DNA of 64,000 nucleotides, from the NCBI GenBank assembly GCA_905214625.1, contig CAJMMQ010000002.1, positions 101,705 to 165,704 on the forward strand, in the 5' to 3' direction. This DNA is from an uncultured bacterium (lineage in GTDB: Bacteria > Bacteroidota > Bacteroidia > Bacteroidales > Bacteroidaceae). The position numbers were made by a program, and so were the translations under genes. The notes under the pieces are model-generated. The model was not told the origin of the DNA. It did not search any database and saw only the letters and a program-made list of their open reading frames with translations. Position 1 is the stretch's first letter, and each line of letters starts with the position of its first letter. Below are positions 52,899 through 62,294 of this stretch, piece by piece.

Positions 52899-54353
52899 AT
52901 GAGACAAATTGCTAACTATATCATTGAAGACGAGCCTATTGCCCGTGGAGGCATGGGGAGAATATTCCGTGCACGCGACCCTAAAGGGAACATCGTGGCC
53001 ATAAAGGAGATTCTTCCGGAGTTTGCCACCGACTGGTCGATAATAAACAGGATAGAAAAGGAGGTGGAGTTTCTGGTAAAAATAGACCACCCCTCTATCG
53101 TAAAGCTCTATTCGGCCTTCCGCGACGAGCACACACAGTGCTACTATATAGTTATGGAACTTGTTGAAGGACTGAACATAGAGCAGTATGTGACAAGACA
53201 CGGACCGATACCGGAACAGCAGGCCGCAGAAATGATGCTGAAAATACTCGATGCGCTGCAATGCGTGCACGACGCACACATAGTGCACCGCGACATCAAG
53301 CCGTCGAACATTATGATACGCCCCGACGGCAGCATCTGCCTGCTCGACTTCGGCATAGCCAAAGACCTTGAAAACAACAGTGGCAGCACCATACCAGGCT
53401 CAATACTCGGAACCAACGGATACATGAGCCCGGAACAGGCCGCAGGCTACTCTATAAACTACCGGTCGGACATATACGCCGTAGGCTGCGTGTTCTTCTA
53501 CATGCTCACCGGACACCATGCCTTCAACACGCTGTCGAACGAGTTTGAGACAAAAGACTCGATAATCAACAACGAATTTCCAAAACTGTCAAAATACAAG
53601 AAAGGCATTTCAGACGTGCTGCAGAAAGTGCTCGACAAGGCTACGGCAAAAAACATGATGCAGCGTTACCAGAACTGCTATGAATTTATGTCGGCACTGA
53701 GCAACGGCACAAACGTTAGCCACACGTCATCGCACAACATGCCGATAAAGATTTCGGTAGGACGCGAGATGTGCGACATAATAATTAACGACTCAGCCCG
53801 TAAGATAAGCCGCCACCACGCTGACATAGAGCTGAAGGAGTTTACAGGAGGAAAATATTATGTCTTCACCGACTGCAGCTCTAACGGAACAATAGTAAAT
53901 CAGAAATCTGTCTGCAAAACTTCGGTTGACATACCGGCTAATGCCCCTGCTCCCGAAATTTATCTTGCAGGAGTGGTGGAGGGACATCTTGACTGGAACA
54001 AGGTGGTTGAGGAACTTGACAAGCGCGCACGGGCAATGCAAGATACAGAAGAAACAAAAGAGAAAGAAACAGAAACACCCGGAAAAACAACCACAGCCGG
54101 AGTGAATGAAGAACCGGCATCAGGATATATTGAGAAAGACGGCACAGGATGGCTTATTGCAGCCTACATCTTTGCTGTGCTCGGCGGATTGTTAGGCGTA
54201 ATATTCGGCATGATAGTGGCCACGGGAAAGGTTGAAATGATAAGTGGCGAAAAAATATTTAAATACAAGTCTGCCCACCGCAAGCTGGGATGGGGCGCGG
54301 CAATTCTTTCCATAATATCAATGATTGTATGGAAATTCTTCATCCTTGTGTAA
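52899..54353 (+). CDS. Ser/Thr kinase fused to an FHA domain, with two membrane helices
   Basis: The 484-residue protein has a kinase domain (about 5-270) with ARGGMG (15-20), VAIK (K36), the standard HRDIKPSN (130-137), DFG (150-152) and SPE (177-179). An FHA domain follows (about 283-360) with GRE (288-290), SRHHAD (304-309) and SSNGT (327-331). An acidic linker then leads to two membrane helices (about 418-440 and 464-484). The kinase and FHA parts face the cytoplasm. Fusion suggests that the kinase recruits its own phosphorylated partner. Unlike the kinases at 39966 and 60218, it keeps the catalytic-loop Lys. Confidence 0.92.
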   Translation: MRQIANYIIEDEPIARGGMGRIFRARDPKGNIVAIKEILPEFATDWSIINRIEKEVEFLVKIDHPSIVKLYSAFRDEHTQCYYIVMELVEGLNIEQYVTRHGPIPEQQAAEMMLKILDALQCVHDAHIVHRDIKPSNIMIRPDGSICLLDFGIAKDLENNSGSTIPGSILGTNGYMSPEQAAGYSINYRSDIYAVGCVFFYMLTGHHAFNTLSNEFETKDSIINNEFPKLSKYKKGISDVLQKVLDKATAKNMMQRYQNCYEFMSALSNGTNVSHTSSHNMPIKISVGREMCDIIINDSARKISRHHADIELKEFTGGKYYVFTDCSSNGTIVNQKSVCKTSVDIPANAPAPEIYLAGVVEGHLDWNKVVEELDKRARAMQDTEETKEKETETPGKTTTAGVNEEPASGYIEKDGTGWLIAAYIFAVLGGLLGVIFGMIVATGKVEMISGEKIFKYKSAHRKLGWGAAILSIISMIVWKFFILV

Positions 54354-54514
54354 GCAACGGACACATCTTTATTTATGAAGTTCTGTTTTATGAAGCTATA
54401 GCAGGCACCCGTTACAGACAACACAGCTACTTACCCTAGTAACATAACGCCCTCACAACAAAATGTTTCAGCTTAATCTTAATGTCTATCTTGAAAAATT
54501 CTCATTGAAACAGT

Positions 54515-57500
54515 ATGATACCTACAGATATTCTTAACTATAGAATTGTGCGCCACTTGGGTTCAGGCGGCATGGGCAGCGTTTATCTCGCCGTAAACAC
54601 AAACATAGACCAGCAGGTGGCAATAAAGGCTTTGCACCCCGGTATTGCCAAGAATCCTGTACTGCGCGCACGCTTCAAGCAGGAGGCCGAGCTACTCTGC
54701 TCGCTCGACCATCAAGGCATAGTGAAATTTCTGAATTATGTTGAAACTGCAGACGGCGTGTTCCTTATCATGGAATATGTTAAGGGAATTACGCTCGAGG
54801 ACTTCATCAACAAGAAAAACGGCCTGATTGTAGAAAAGAAAGCATATCCAATGATATGCGAAATTCTCGATGCCTTTGCCTATGCCCATTCAAAAGGCAT
54901 TGTGCACCGCGACATCAAGCCGTCGAACATAATCATACAGGAAGACGGACACATAAAAATAATGGACTTTGGTATAGCGCAGATTGTATCAGAGTCGAAC
55001 GTAACTGACAGCAAGTATATCATGGGTACACCCACATACATGAGCCCTGAACAGATATACGGAAAAAACGTTGACGCCCGCTCGGACATATATTCCATCG
55101 GAGTGCTGATTTACAACATGCTGACAGGCCGTGCCCCGTATGACTCTACCCTGCTTACCGCGCAGGAGATAAGACAGAAAGTGGTAAGGGAAAACATGCC
55201 CCGCATGGCTGAATACTACCCCTACATATCAAACAAGATACAGAATGTTGTGGACAAAGCCACACAGAAGGTTCCCGAAGCGCGCTACCAGTCGTGTGTG
55301 GAGATGAAGGCCGCCGTAAAAAAGGCTATAGCCCCCGACCCCATCCCGCGTCCGCTGATTTACGGCGGAGCGGCCGTAGCCGTGATATTGATGCTTGTGG
55401 GATTCTTTACATGGGACTACTATCGCACGAAAATAATATACTATCGCGATTATGTGGAGGTTTACGGCATACCCAAAGGAATTGGCAAACTTAGCAGCAA
55501 CGAGATGTCACACCGCGAAGCATCCTACCGTTTCGAGTACTCAAGACACAAGCTCCGCCGTGTGTCATACGTAAACAGCAAGGGCAACCTTGTTGACCAT
55601 CACGACTCGGAAGACAAAGACCGCATAGTTGACATGACGCTGCTTTACACCGAAGGAAGCGGCAAAGTTGACTCAGAGAAATTTATGAACCGCAGCGGCA
55701 AGGTGCTATATGTAAAGGATTATGACAGCAACATGAAGACATGCACCTTCAAGCTTGACGACGAACTCGGCACCGAGATGACCCTAAATGCGCAAGTCAA
55801 CTTATTTCAAAGCGCTTTCGATGTATCTTTAGACGGAAAAGGAAAAATATCAAAGTATATTCTTGAATACGATGACGAGGGATATTTGGTAAAGGTCGAA
55901 TATGCCGGATTCGGAAATGTGAGGGTGCCTGACGGACAAGGAATCTTCGGACGTAAATACGTACTCGACGACGAAGGGCGAATAATCGAGGAACATTATC
56001 TGGGCAAAGACGGCAAGCCCAAGGCCACACAGTTTGGCCTGGGAGTAAAAAAATTCACATACGATGACGACGGCAACCTTTCTAAAATAGTTTACCTCAC
56101 CGTTGACGGCAAACCGAGCAGCGACGGCAACAACTGCCCGGTAGTATTGCTGACATACGACAAGTGGGGCAACCGCACCTCGGAGAAATACACAGACATA
56201 AACGGCCAGCCGATGATACGCAAGGACGATGCGTTTGCAGGCATCCTGTATGAATACAATGATGACGGAACATGCAAAAAAAGACAGTACCTCGGAGTTG
56301 ACGGCCGGCTGACATACGTTAAAGGCGTTAGCGGATATGTGAACGAATACGATGACAACGGATACCTGTCGGGCATTTCGTATATCGATGCCAAAGGAAA
56401 TGCGGCATACTTCAACGACACGGATAACGAAGCGACATATTCAAAACAGAAATTTGTAAACGACGACAAAGGAAACATTATCGACCATAAACGGCTCGAC
56501 GCGTCGGGCGAACTCGTAGAGACAGCGTACTTCGCCCACAATAAATGCACATACGACTCGCAAGGCAACATGCTCACAGAATATTACTTCGACAAAAAAG
56601 GCAAGATATACGCACCGGCCAAATTGGGATACGCCGGTCTGGAGGCAAAATACGACAAGCAGGGACGCCTGGCAAGACTTACCTACATGGGCGCGACTAA
56701 GGAGCGCATAATGCTATCAGACATGCACTTCTGCTATTTCACCAAAGAATATGACGCCCGTGGAAACTGCACGAAGTTCTCTTACTTCGACGACAAGGAC
56801 AAGCCTGCCATGACATCACAGGGAGCGTCAACGGTGTGCTATGAATATGATGACAACGGAAACGAGACAGCGCGCTATTTCCTCGACACAGAAGGGCGTC
56901 CGTGCGTGCTCAACAATTTCTGCTCACGCGTGGAATACGAGTACGACAACCAGGGCAACTGCATATCAGAAAGGCACAAGAACACCGACGGAAAACTGAT
57001 GCCGGTGTCGGGAGTGGCATACTATGAGTGGGAGTTCGACCAGAAAGGCAACGTAACGGCCGAACGCTCCATGGGCACCAACGGAAGACTTGCCGCCGGA
57101 AAATATGAGATCAGATACAAATATGACGGACGCGACAACGTAACCGAACGCTCCTACTTCAGCAGCGGAAACAAGCCGGCACTGTGTGACGGAGGATATC
57201 ACAAAGAAGTGATGAAATACAACTCCAACAACATGTGCGTGCAACAGGAATACTACGGAACCGACGGCAGGCTGAAAAACATCAGCGGACAAAACCTCGC
57301 TGTCATCAAGCGCGAATATGACGAGCGCGGAAACAAGACCTCGGAAGTGTTCTTCACGCAGAACGGCACACGAGGATGCGACAACGAGAAGGTGCACAAA
57401 TACTACAACCAATACGACAGAATTGCCAACAAGGTAAGCCATCAGATTTCATTCGGCATTGACGGCAAGCCCGTGGTAGCCAACAACATCGCGGCAGAAG

Positions 57501-58297
57501 GCCGCACCGTCTACGACAAGCGGGGCAACATGACAAAGATAATGTGCTATGACGGATACGGAAAAAGCATAAACGGCAGACAGGGATGGAGCGAATGCAG
57601 GTTCACATACAACGAAGCCGGCGACGTCACCTCAAGAGCCTACTTTGACATCAACGGTAAAGCCGTTGCCGACAGGAGCGAAAAGATACACAAGTATACA
57701 TACACATACAACAACATGCGCATGGTAAGCAGCGAATCTTATTACGGCGCCGACGGCAAGCCGGCAAACACGGCAAGCGGATACAGCACCGTGAAATACA
57801 AATACAACAAGCAGAACCAGCTTACGGAAACGGCATGCTACGGAGCCGGAGGCCGCCCCGTGGACAACAGTCAGGGATGGCACCGCCTGGTTTACTCATA
57901 CAGGGCCGGCACACAGTATAAATGCGTCTTCTACGACAAGAACAACCGCAAGCTGGGCACAGCCACAAACACGGACGGCAAATGGAGCCTGCAGGTGGAG
58001 CAACGGCAGAACATGACCGGAGGCTCCGGCTGGCAGGCAGCCTGGAGGCAAGCGGCAAGAGAGTGCCCCACGAGAATAGCCGACGGACTGACAATAGAAA
58101 GCGTAACCGTAGGCAACGACGCCATTACATTGGCAGTATACATCGAGAATTTTTCATCTGAACAGATAACAAGCGAAATGCTCAACACACTGCGACAGTT
58201 AGGGTCAACATTAAGAAAGTCGACGGCAACGCCTTCGTATGTAGACATACGCATGATAGTATACGATATGAATCACGAAAGGACAGCCATAATATAA
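54515..58297 (+). CDS. receptor-like Ser/Thr kinase with a large repeat ectodomain
   Basis: The 1,260-residue protein has a cytoplasmic kinase domain (about 8-272) with GSGGMG (17-22), VAIK (K38), HRDIKPSN (131-138), DFG (151-153) and SPE (177-179). One membrane helix (about 281-300) follows, then about 950 residues outside. The ectodomain holds roughly 14 repeats of 45-50 residues. Each has a YD/RHS-like strand (EYDDEGYL, TYDDDGNLSKIVYL, EYDNQGNCISE, YKYDGRDNVTERSY) and a DGKP/NGRL turn. The last 80 residues form a separate beta domain. This looks like a sensor for a surface or wall ligand. The 161-bp gap before the gene holds no clear promoter. Confidence 0.9.
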   Translation: MIPTDILNYRIVRHLGSGGMGSVYLAVNTNIDQQVAIKALHPGIAKNPVLRARFKQEAELLCSLDHQGIVKFLNYVETADGVFLIMEYVKGITLEDFINKKNGLIVEKKAYPMICEILDAFAYAHSKGIVHRDIKPSNIIIQEDGHIKIMDFGIAQIVSESNVTDSKYIMGTPTYMSPEQIYGKNVDARSDIYSIGVLIYNMLTGRAPYDSTLLTAQEIRQKVVRENMPRMAEYYPYISNKIQNVVDKATQKVPEARYQSCVEMKAAVKKAIAPDPIPRPLIYGGAAVAVILMLVGFFTWDYYRTKIIYYRDYVEVYGIPKGIGKLSSNEMSHREASYRFEYSRHKLRRVSYVNSKGNLVDHHDSEDKDRIVDMTLLYTEGSGKVDSEKFMNRSGKVLYVKDYDSNMKTCTFKLDDELGTEMTLNAQVNLFQSAFDVSLDGKGKISKYILEYDDEGYLVKVEYAGFGNVRVPDGQGIFGRKYVLDDEGRIIEEHYLGKDGKPKATQFGLGVKKFTYDDDGNLSKIVYLTVDGKPSSDGNNCPVVLLTYDKWGNRTSEKYTDINGQPMIRKDDAFAGILYEYNDDGTCKKRQYLGVDGRLTYVKGVSGYVNEYDDNGYLSGISYIDAKGNAAYFNDTDNEATYSKQKFVNDDKGNIIDHKRLDASGELVETAYFAHNKCTYDSQGNMLTEYYFDKKGKIYAPAKLGYAGLEAKYDKQGRLARLTYMGATKERIMLSDMHFCYFTKEYDARGNCTKFSYFDDKDKPAMTSQGASTVCYEYDDNGNETARYFLDTEGRPCVLNNFCSRVEYEYDNQGNCISERHKNTDGKLMPVSGVAYYEWEFDQKGNVTAERSMGTNGRLAAGKYEIRYKYDGRDNVTERSYFSSGNKPALCDGGYHKEVMKYNSNNMCVQQEYYGTDGRLKNISGQNLAVIKREYDERGNKTSEVFFTQNGTRGCDNEKVHKYYNQYDRIANKVSHQISFGIDGKPVVANNIAAEGRTVYDKRGNMTKIMCYDGYGKSINGRQGWSECRFTYNEAGDVTSRAYFDINGKAVADRSEKIHKYTYTYNNMRMVSSESYYGADGKPANTASGYSTVKYKYNKQNQLTETACYGAGGRPVDNSQGWHRLVYSYRAGTQYKCVFYDKNNRKLGTATNTDGKWSLQVEQRQNMTGGSGWQAAWRQAARECPTRIADGLTIESVTVGNDAITLAVYIENFSSEQITSEMLNTLRQLGSTLRKSTATPSYVDIRMIVYDMNHERTAII

Positions 58298-58326
58298 AAA
58301 AATAAAAACAAAACACCTATAAGACA

Positions 58327-59250
58327 ATGAAAACATTAAAAATCATTATTTGCCTGCTTTTAGCATTCACGGCATCAGCATCGGCAGACAATCTGACTCC
58401 GGCTCAGAAAGACGCACAGCTAAAGCTTTACTCCTATTTACAGAAAAATAAGTACGAACCGTCTGTAGACACATCAGACAACAGTGTATGTTTCCGCCGC
58501 GGAGGAGTGCTCTATTGGATAACGTTTGAAGAAAACTCACCTATCCTTTACACTTTCCACAGAAAGGCATTTAAAGTTGGCACCGACGAATCTTCATATA
58601 AACGCAGACCAAGCATCATTGCAGCCAACGAGGTAAACCGAAGGCACAAAACCGTAAAACTGACGGTAGAAGACAAAAAGGTTGATATTGCCATACAGGT
58701 GTATGCAGCCAAGACCGAAGATTTTACAGCAGTGTTCTCAAGCTATTTCTCAAGATTCGACAATGTCGACTCAGACTTCAGAAACGAATACCAGATAGCC
58801 CTGAAGGCAGAGCGCGAGTCTGCCGACAGAATAGAAGAAGAGGCCCGCAAGAATCTTCCCCCAAGCGTGCTGGCCAACCAGATTGTCAACGCTTCGTTCC
58901 GCCTGCTCGATGCCGACGGCGTGGAGAAGACGGCTTACGACCAGCCGTTGCGCAGCTTCAACGCAAGATACATACAAGTGCGCCTGGAATTTGCACCGTG
59001 GAAAGAAAAAGACCAGGAATTCGACTTGCAGATAAAGGTGACAAGGCCCAACGGCAAGCCTATCTACCTGCCGGGTAAAAAAGTTACGGCAGAAATGACC
59101 GTGACACTGGAAAAGTCGAGAAAGAACCAAATGATAGAGTTCGACCAGTTTGGCTCACCCAAAGAAGGATTCTGGAAAGCCGGCGAATACAAAGTTGAAG
59201 TCATGGAGGCCGGCGATGTCATCTACACCACAACGTTCAACATTCTATAA
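58327..59250 (+). CDS. exported protein of unknown function
   Basis: The 307-residue protein has a signal peptide (SASA-D). The mature part has an N-terminal domain (about 25-150) with a YSYLQKNKYEPSVD / NSVCFRRGGVLYWITF pattern, a helical stretch of Glu/Arg (RESADRIEEEARKN, about 160-178) and a C-terminal beta domain (about 180-307) with DQEFDLQIKVTRPNGKP and ending YKVEVMEAGDVIYTTTF, which looks like an Ig-like sandwich. No family was recognised. It follows the receptor-like kinase gene by 29 bp and could be its periplasmic partner. Confidence 0.75.
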   Translation: MKTLKIIICLLLAFTASASADNLTPAQKDAQLKLYSYLQKNKYEPSVDTSDNSVCFRRGGVLYWITFEENSPILYTFHRKAFKVGTDESSYKRRPSIIAANEVNRRHKTVKLTVEDKKVDIAIQVYAAKTEDFTAVFSSYFSRFDNVDSDFRNEYQIALKAERESADRIEEEARKNLPPSVLANQIVNASFRLLDADGVEKTAYDQPLRSFNARYIQVRLEFAPWKEKDQEFDLQIKVTRPNGKPIYLPGKKVTAEMTVTLEKSRKNQMIEFDQFGSPKEGFWKAGEYKVEVMEAGDVIYTTTFNIL

Positions 59251-59262
59251 TAAAAAACCGAT

Positions 59263-59673
59263 ATGAAAAGATTTCTTATATTGACAGCCATACCGTTTCT
59301 GGCAGCATCGCTGTTTTTCAGCTGCAAACAAAAAAACAGCGACATGGAACAGCTGCAAAGCTTTGTTGAAAAGATAAATGAACAGCCTAACAGAGACATG
59401 GAAAACGGAACCGTACTGCTGAAATGCGAATACAAACAGGGCGACAGCCTGTTGACATACAGGATAAAGGTTAACGACAGCCGTTTCAGCAATGCACCTG
59501 CCGACTCGGTGAAAAGCACGCTGACCAAGAAGCTGGCGGCTCCAGGCATGCAGAAACTTGTAAAGCTGCTGTCACGCAACTCCATCGGACTACAGTACAT
59601 TTACGAGATGGAAGACAACGATATGACAATAGTATTTACTCCTTCCGAGCTTAGCTCGCAAAATAATCAATAA
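59263..59673 (+). CDS. small lipoprotein of unknown function
   Basis: The 136-residue protein has a signal peptide and a lipobox-like site (LFFSC, Cys21). The mature part is about 115 residues, with no recognised domain; GDSLLTYRIKVNDSRF and YIYEMEDNDMTIVFTPSE suggest a beta-strand fold. It starts 12 bp after the previous gene. A long imperfect inverted repeat follows at 59686-59768. Confidence 0.75.
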   Translation: MKRFLILTAIPFLAASLFFSCKQKNSDMEQLQSFVEKINEQPNRDMENGTVLLKCEYKQGDSLLTYRIKVNDSRFSNAPADSVKSTLTKKLAAPGMQKLVKLLSRNSIGLQYIYEMEDNDMTIVFTPSELSSQNNQ

Positions 59674-59685
59674 TGTTTAATCACT

Positions 59686-59768
59686 GATGTGCCACAAGCT
59701 CACATGCCTGACCGCAAGACAATTCAGCCATAGGCTAATACATCGGCATACTGAGTTGTGGCACGTCA
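59686..59768 (+). repeat. long imperfect inverted repeat before the DUF805 gene
   Basis: TGATGTGCCACAAGCTCA (59686-59703) pairs with TGAGTTGTGGCACGTCA (59752-59768) with one mismatch and one bulge; the loop is 48 nt. It fills most of the 104-bp gap and could be an internal attenuator or an end remnant of an element. Confidence 0.6.
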
Positions 59769-59777
59769 CCATACACA

Positions 59778-60167
59778 ATGTTTGTTATGACGTTTACAGA
59801 TTCTGTCAGTTCCTGTCTGAATAAATACGCTACATTCAGAGGCCGTGCGCCACGTTCAGAGTTTTGGTGGTTCTGGCTGTTCAATTTTTTGTTACAAATA
59901 GTTTCCAATATAGTTTTCGCTTTCATCGGATACATATTCGGCGGCTACAACGGATGCGTCATCTCTCTGATGATAGGATCTTTCTTATGCCTCGCATTGC
60001 TGATAGTACCCTATCTGTCAGTCCTGGTGCGCCGCCTGCACGACACCAGCCACAGCGGCTGGTGGTTCTTCATCATACTCATTCCGCTGATAGGCTCTAT
60101 ATGGCTGCTTATACTTCTTGTAACCGACAGCGACGAGGAAAACAAATACGGCCTGCCAGTATATTAA
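59778..60167 (+). CDS. DUF805 membrane protein
   Basis: The 129-residue protein has the DUF805 pattern: CLNKYATFRGRAPRSEFWWF near the N-terminus (about 15-34), three to four membrane helices and the conserved VRRLHDTSHSGWW (about 89-101). The family is widespread in inner membranes and of unknown function. The first Met (MFV) may be an upstream start; Met4 (59787) is equally good. An inverted repeat lies just before it. Confidence 0.86.
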   Translation: MFVMTFTDSVSSCLNKYATFRGRAPRSEFWWFWLFNFLLQIVSNIVFAFIGYIFGGYNGCVISLMIGSFLCLALLIVPYLSVLVRRLHDTSHSGWWFFIILIPLIGSIWLLILLVTDSDEENKYGLPVY

Positions 60168-60217
60168 GAAAAAGAGTGTAACCAAAAAGCGAAAAAACTG
60201 ATAAACAACAAATAAAA

Positions 60218-61636
60218 ATGGCAAAGATAAGATTACAGGGAGAAGAAGAAAAAAAAGAGAATATCTATTTTGAAGTAGATACGGCCGACCCTACAATCGG
60301 CGAGGGAGGCATGGGCAAGGTTATGAAGGGTGTCTGCGTTGACATAGCAACAAACATATCACGCCCCGTTGCCATAAAGTTTCTCTATGAAGACCTGCCT
60401 GCACATGCAATAGAAAGGGCAAGGCGAGAGGCATCTATCAGGCTGAGAAACGACAACCTGATAGAGATGCTCGGATTCATCGAAACCGAAACAAAACACG
60501 GAACGGCCATACACAAGCACTATCATGTGGTAAGCGAGCTGCTCCATGGCATACCACTGTCATATATATTCGAAGGCAAGTGCACCGACAACAACGGCAA
60601 CGAAATTCCCTTTGCCAAGAAACTGCTAAACGATTTTCAGGCAGATTCTGTACACTTTGCCAAAACAATAATACTAAATGTACTTTCCGGACTGATAGCG
60701 CTTCACGATGCAGGATATGTCCACCGCGACATTGACCCCTCGAACATCATGCTCACCGAGGACGGACACATCAAGCTGATTGACTTCGGTATTGCAAAAC
60801 AGGTTAACAAGCTGACAACCAACGACCGCGGACTTACTACGGCAGGAGTGTTTATGGGCAAGGCTGAATATGCCGCTCCCGAGCTTGCCATAGGCGACCT
60901 GAAGCACCAGAACCAGACCACAGACATATATGCCATGGGCATTCTGCTCTATCAGTGCATCGTAGGCCACGTGCCGTTTGAGGGCGCATCGCATGTTGTA
61001 CTTGAAAAGCAGCTGCACAAAAAAATTCCACTATCACAGATTAAAGACCGCGGCATGCGCAAGATAATAGAATGCGCCACGGATAAAGACCAGAACGTGC
61101 GCTATCAGACTGCGGCACAGATGCGCGTGGCCATAGAAAACCTCGACGGAAAGAAGAGACAGCTGAAAAAGTCTACCAAAATAACCATAGCCGCCGCATG
61201 CGCAGCCATAGCGGTTGCCATAATAGCCATAGGAGGCGTGTCATATCACAACAAGAAGGTGGAACAGGAGCAGATAGCGCTCGAGATAAAAGCCACCAAC
61301 GACTCGCTGCGCACCAAGACCGAAACTCTCACTCTCACGGCCGACAAGAGCCTCGCCACGGGCGACAGGCACGACGAGGGATACGAACGCCACTATATCG
61401 ACGCCTACAAGAAATACATGGAGGCACTGGCCATTGCCAAAAAGATAACAGAGAACAAGCCTGACACCAAGAACATAAGCCTCAACCGCGACAAGGCCAA
61501 GGACGCCCTGCTGAAGGCAAAGGCCGAACTGGAAGCCAAGGCTAAAGACTTTGAGGCCAGCGACATGCAGGATATAGCCAAAGAATTCCACACCAGAGTT
61601 AAGAACATTACAGACGCATTAAGTTATAATCCATAA
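60218..61636 (+). CDS. membrane Ser/Thr kinase with HRDIDPSN loop, paralogue of the kinase at 39966
   Basis: The 472-residue protein resembles the kinase at 39966 over the whole kinase domain (both begin MA-I-LQGE and share GEGGMGKV). Motifs: GEGGMG (28-33), VAIK (K54), HRD (169-171), DFG (189-191) and APE (220-222). The loop reads HRDIDPSN, with Asp in place of the usual Lys. A membrane helix (about 321-343) is followed by a coiled-coil or TPR-like periplasmic region (about 345-472) rich in Lys, Ala and Glu. The presence of paralogues near both ends of the cluster points to an internal duplication. Confidence 0.9.
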   Translation: MAKIRLQGEEEKKENIYFEVDTADPTIGEGGMGKVMKGVCVDIATNISRPVAIKFLYEDLPAHAIERARREASIRLRNDNLIEMLGFIETETKHGTAIHKHYHVVSELLHGIPLSYIFEGKCTDNNGNEIPFAKKLLNDFQADSVHFAKTIILNVLSGLIALHDAGYVHRDIDPSNIMLTEDGHIKLIDFGIAKQVNKLTTNDRGLTTAGVFMGKAEYAAPELAIGDLKHQNQTTDIYAMGILLYQCIVGHVPFEGASHVVLEKQLHKKIPLSQIKDRGMRKIIECATDKDQNVRYQTAAQMRVAIENLDGKKRQLKKSTKITIAAACAAIAVAIIAIGGVSYHNKKVEQEQIALEIKATNDSLRTKTETLTLTADKSLATGDRHDEGYERHYIDAYKKYMEALAIAKKITENKPDTKNISLNRDKAKDALLKAKAELEAKAKDFEASDMQDIAKEFHTRVKNITDALSYNP

Positions 61637-61650
61637 TCTTTTTTTGAACT

Positions 61651-62283
61651 ATGAGTACAATTGCCAAATTTCTTTTAACTGTTGTCATAGCCGTGTTATC
61701 ACTCCAGGTTAATGCACAGACCGCCGGCGACCGCCTGTTTGCACAGGGCCAGAAGCTGCAGCTGAAACAGACCATAAGCTCGCAGAAACAGGCCATTGCA
61801 AAATTCAGCGCAGCCAAAAAAGCCTACGACTCGACTACCAAGAAAGCTATGTGCGACAACCAGATAGCAATTTGCAGAAGCAATATAAAATTGATATCGC
61901 AAAAAACAAGAACCGTAACTAAAAAAGAAACCGTGGTACTTGAAAAAAGCGAAACACCTGTCCCTCCCGAAGTGGCCAAGAACCCTGTAAAACTCAGCCT
62001 GTCGGTATCATCCGTGGAATTTAAGTCATCAGGAAAAAAAAGCGACAACCATGAGGTTACGGTAAACTGCAACTACGACGACTGGACCTACACTTACCCC
62101 AAATGGGTCGACGTTACCAAAAACGGCAACAAACTGACACTGACAGCCGACCCTAACAAGACAGAAGAGGAACGCTCGGGAGTGCTCACCGTAAAATGCT
62201 ACGATGAAAAAGCCGAACTGATGATTTACCAGAAAAAACCATTCTCACTGAAATCACTGATAGGCGGCAAGAAGTCAAAATAA
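61651..62283 (+). CDS. exported protein with C-terminal BACON-like domain
   Basis: The 210-residue protein has a signal peptide (NAQ, about residue 22), a helical region (about 30-90) with two Cys, a Pro/Glu-rich linker, and a C-terminal BACON-like Ig domain (about 110-195) with LSVSSVEFKSSG, VNCNYDDWTY..KWVDVT and LTADPNKTEEERSG. BACON domains in Bacteroidetes mediate surface carbohydrate or mucin binding. It starts 14 bp after the kinase gene. Confidence 0.82.
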   Translation: MSTIAKFLLTVVIAVLSLQVNAQTAGDRLFAQGQKLQLKQTISSQKQAIAKFSAAKKAYDSTTKKAMCDNQIAICRSNIKLISQKTRTVTKKETVVLEKSETPVPPEVAKNPVKLSLSVSSVEFKSSGKKSDNHEVTVNCNYDDWTYTYPKWVDVTKNGNKLTLTADPNKTEEERSGVLTVKCYDEKAELMIYQKKPFSLKSLIGGKKSK

Positions 62284-62294
62284 GACAAGCTGAA

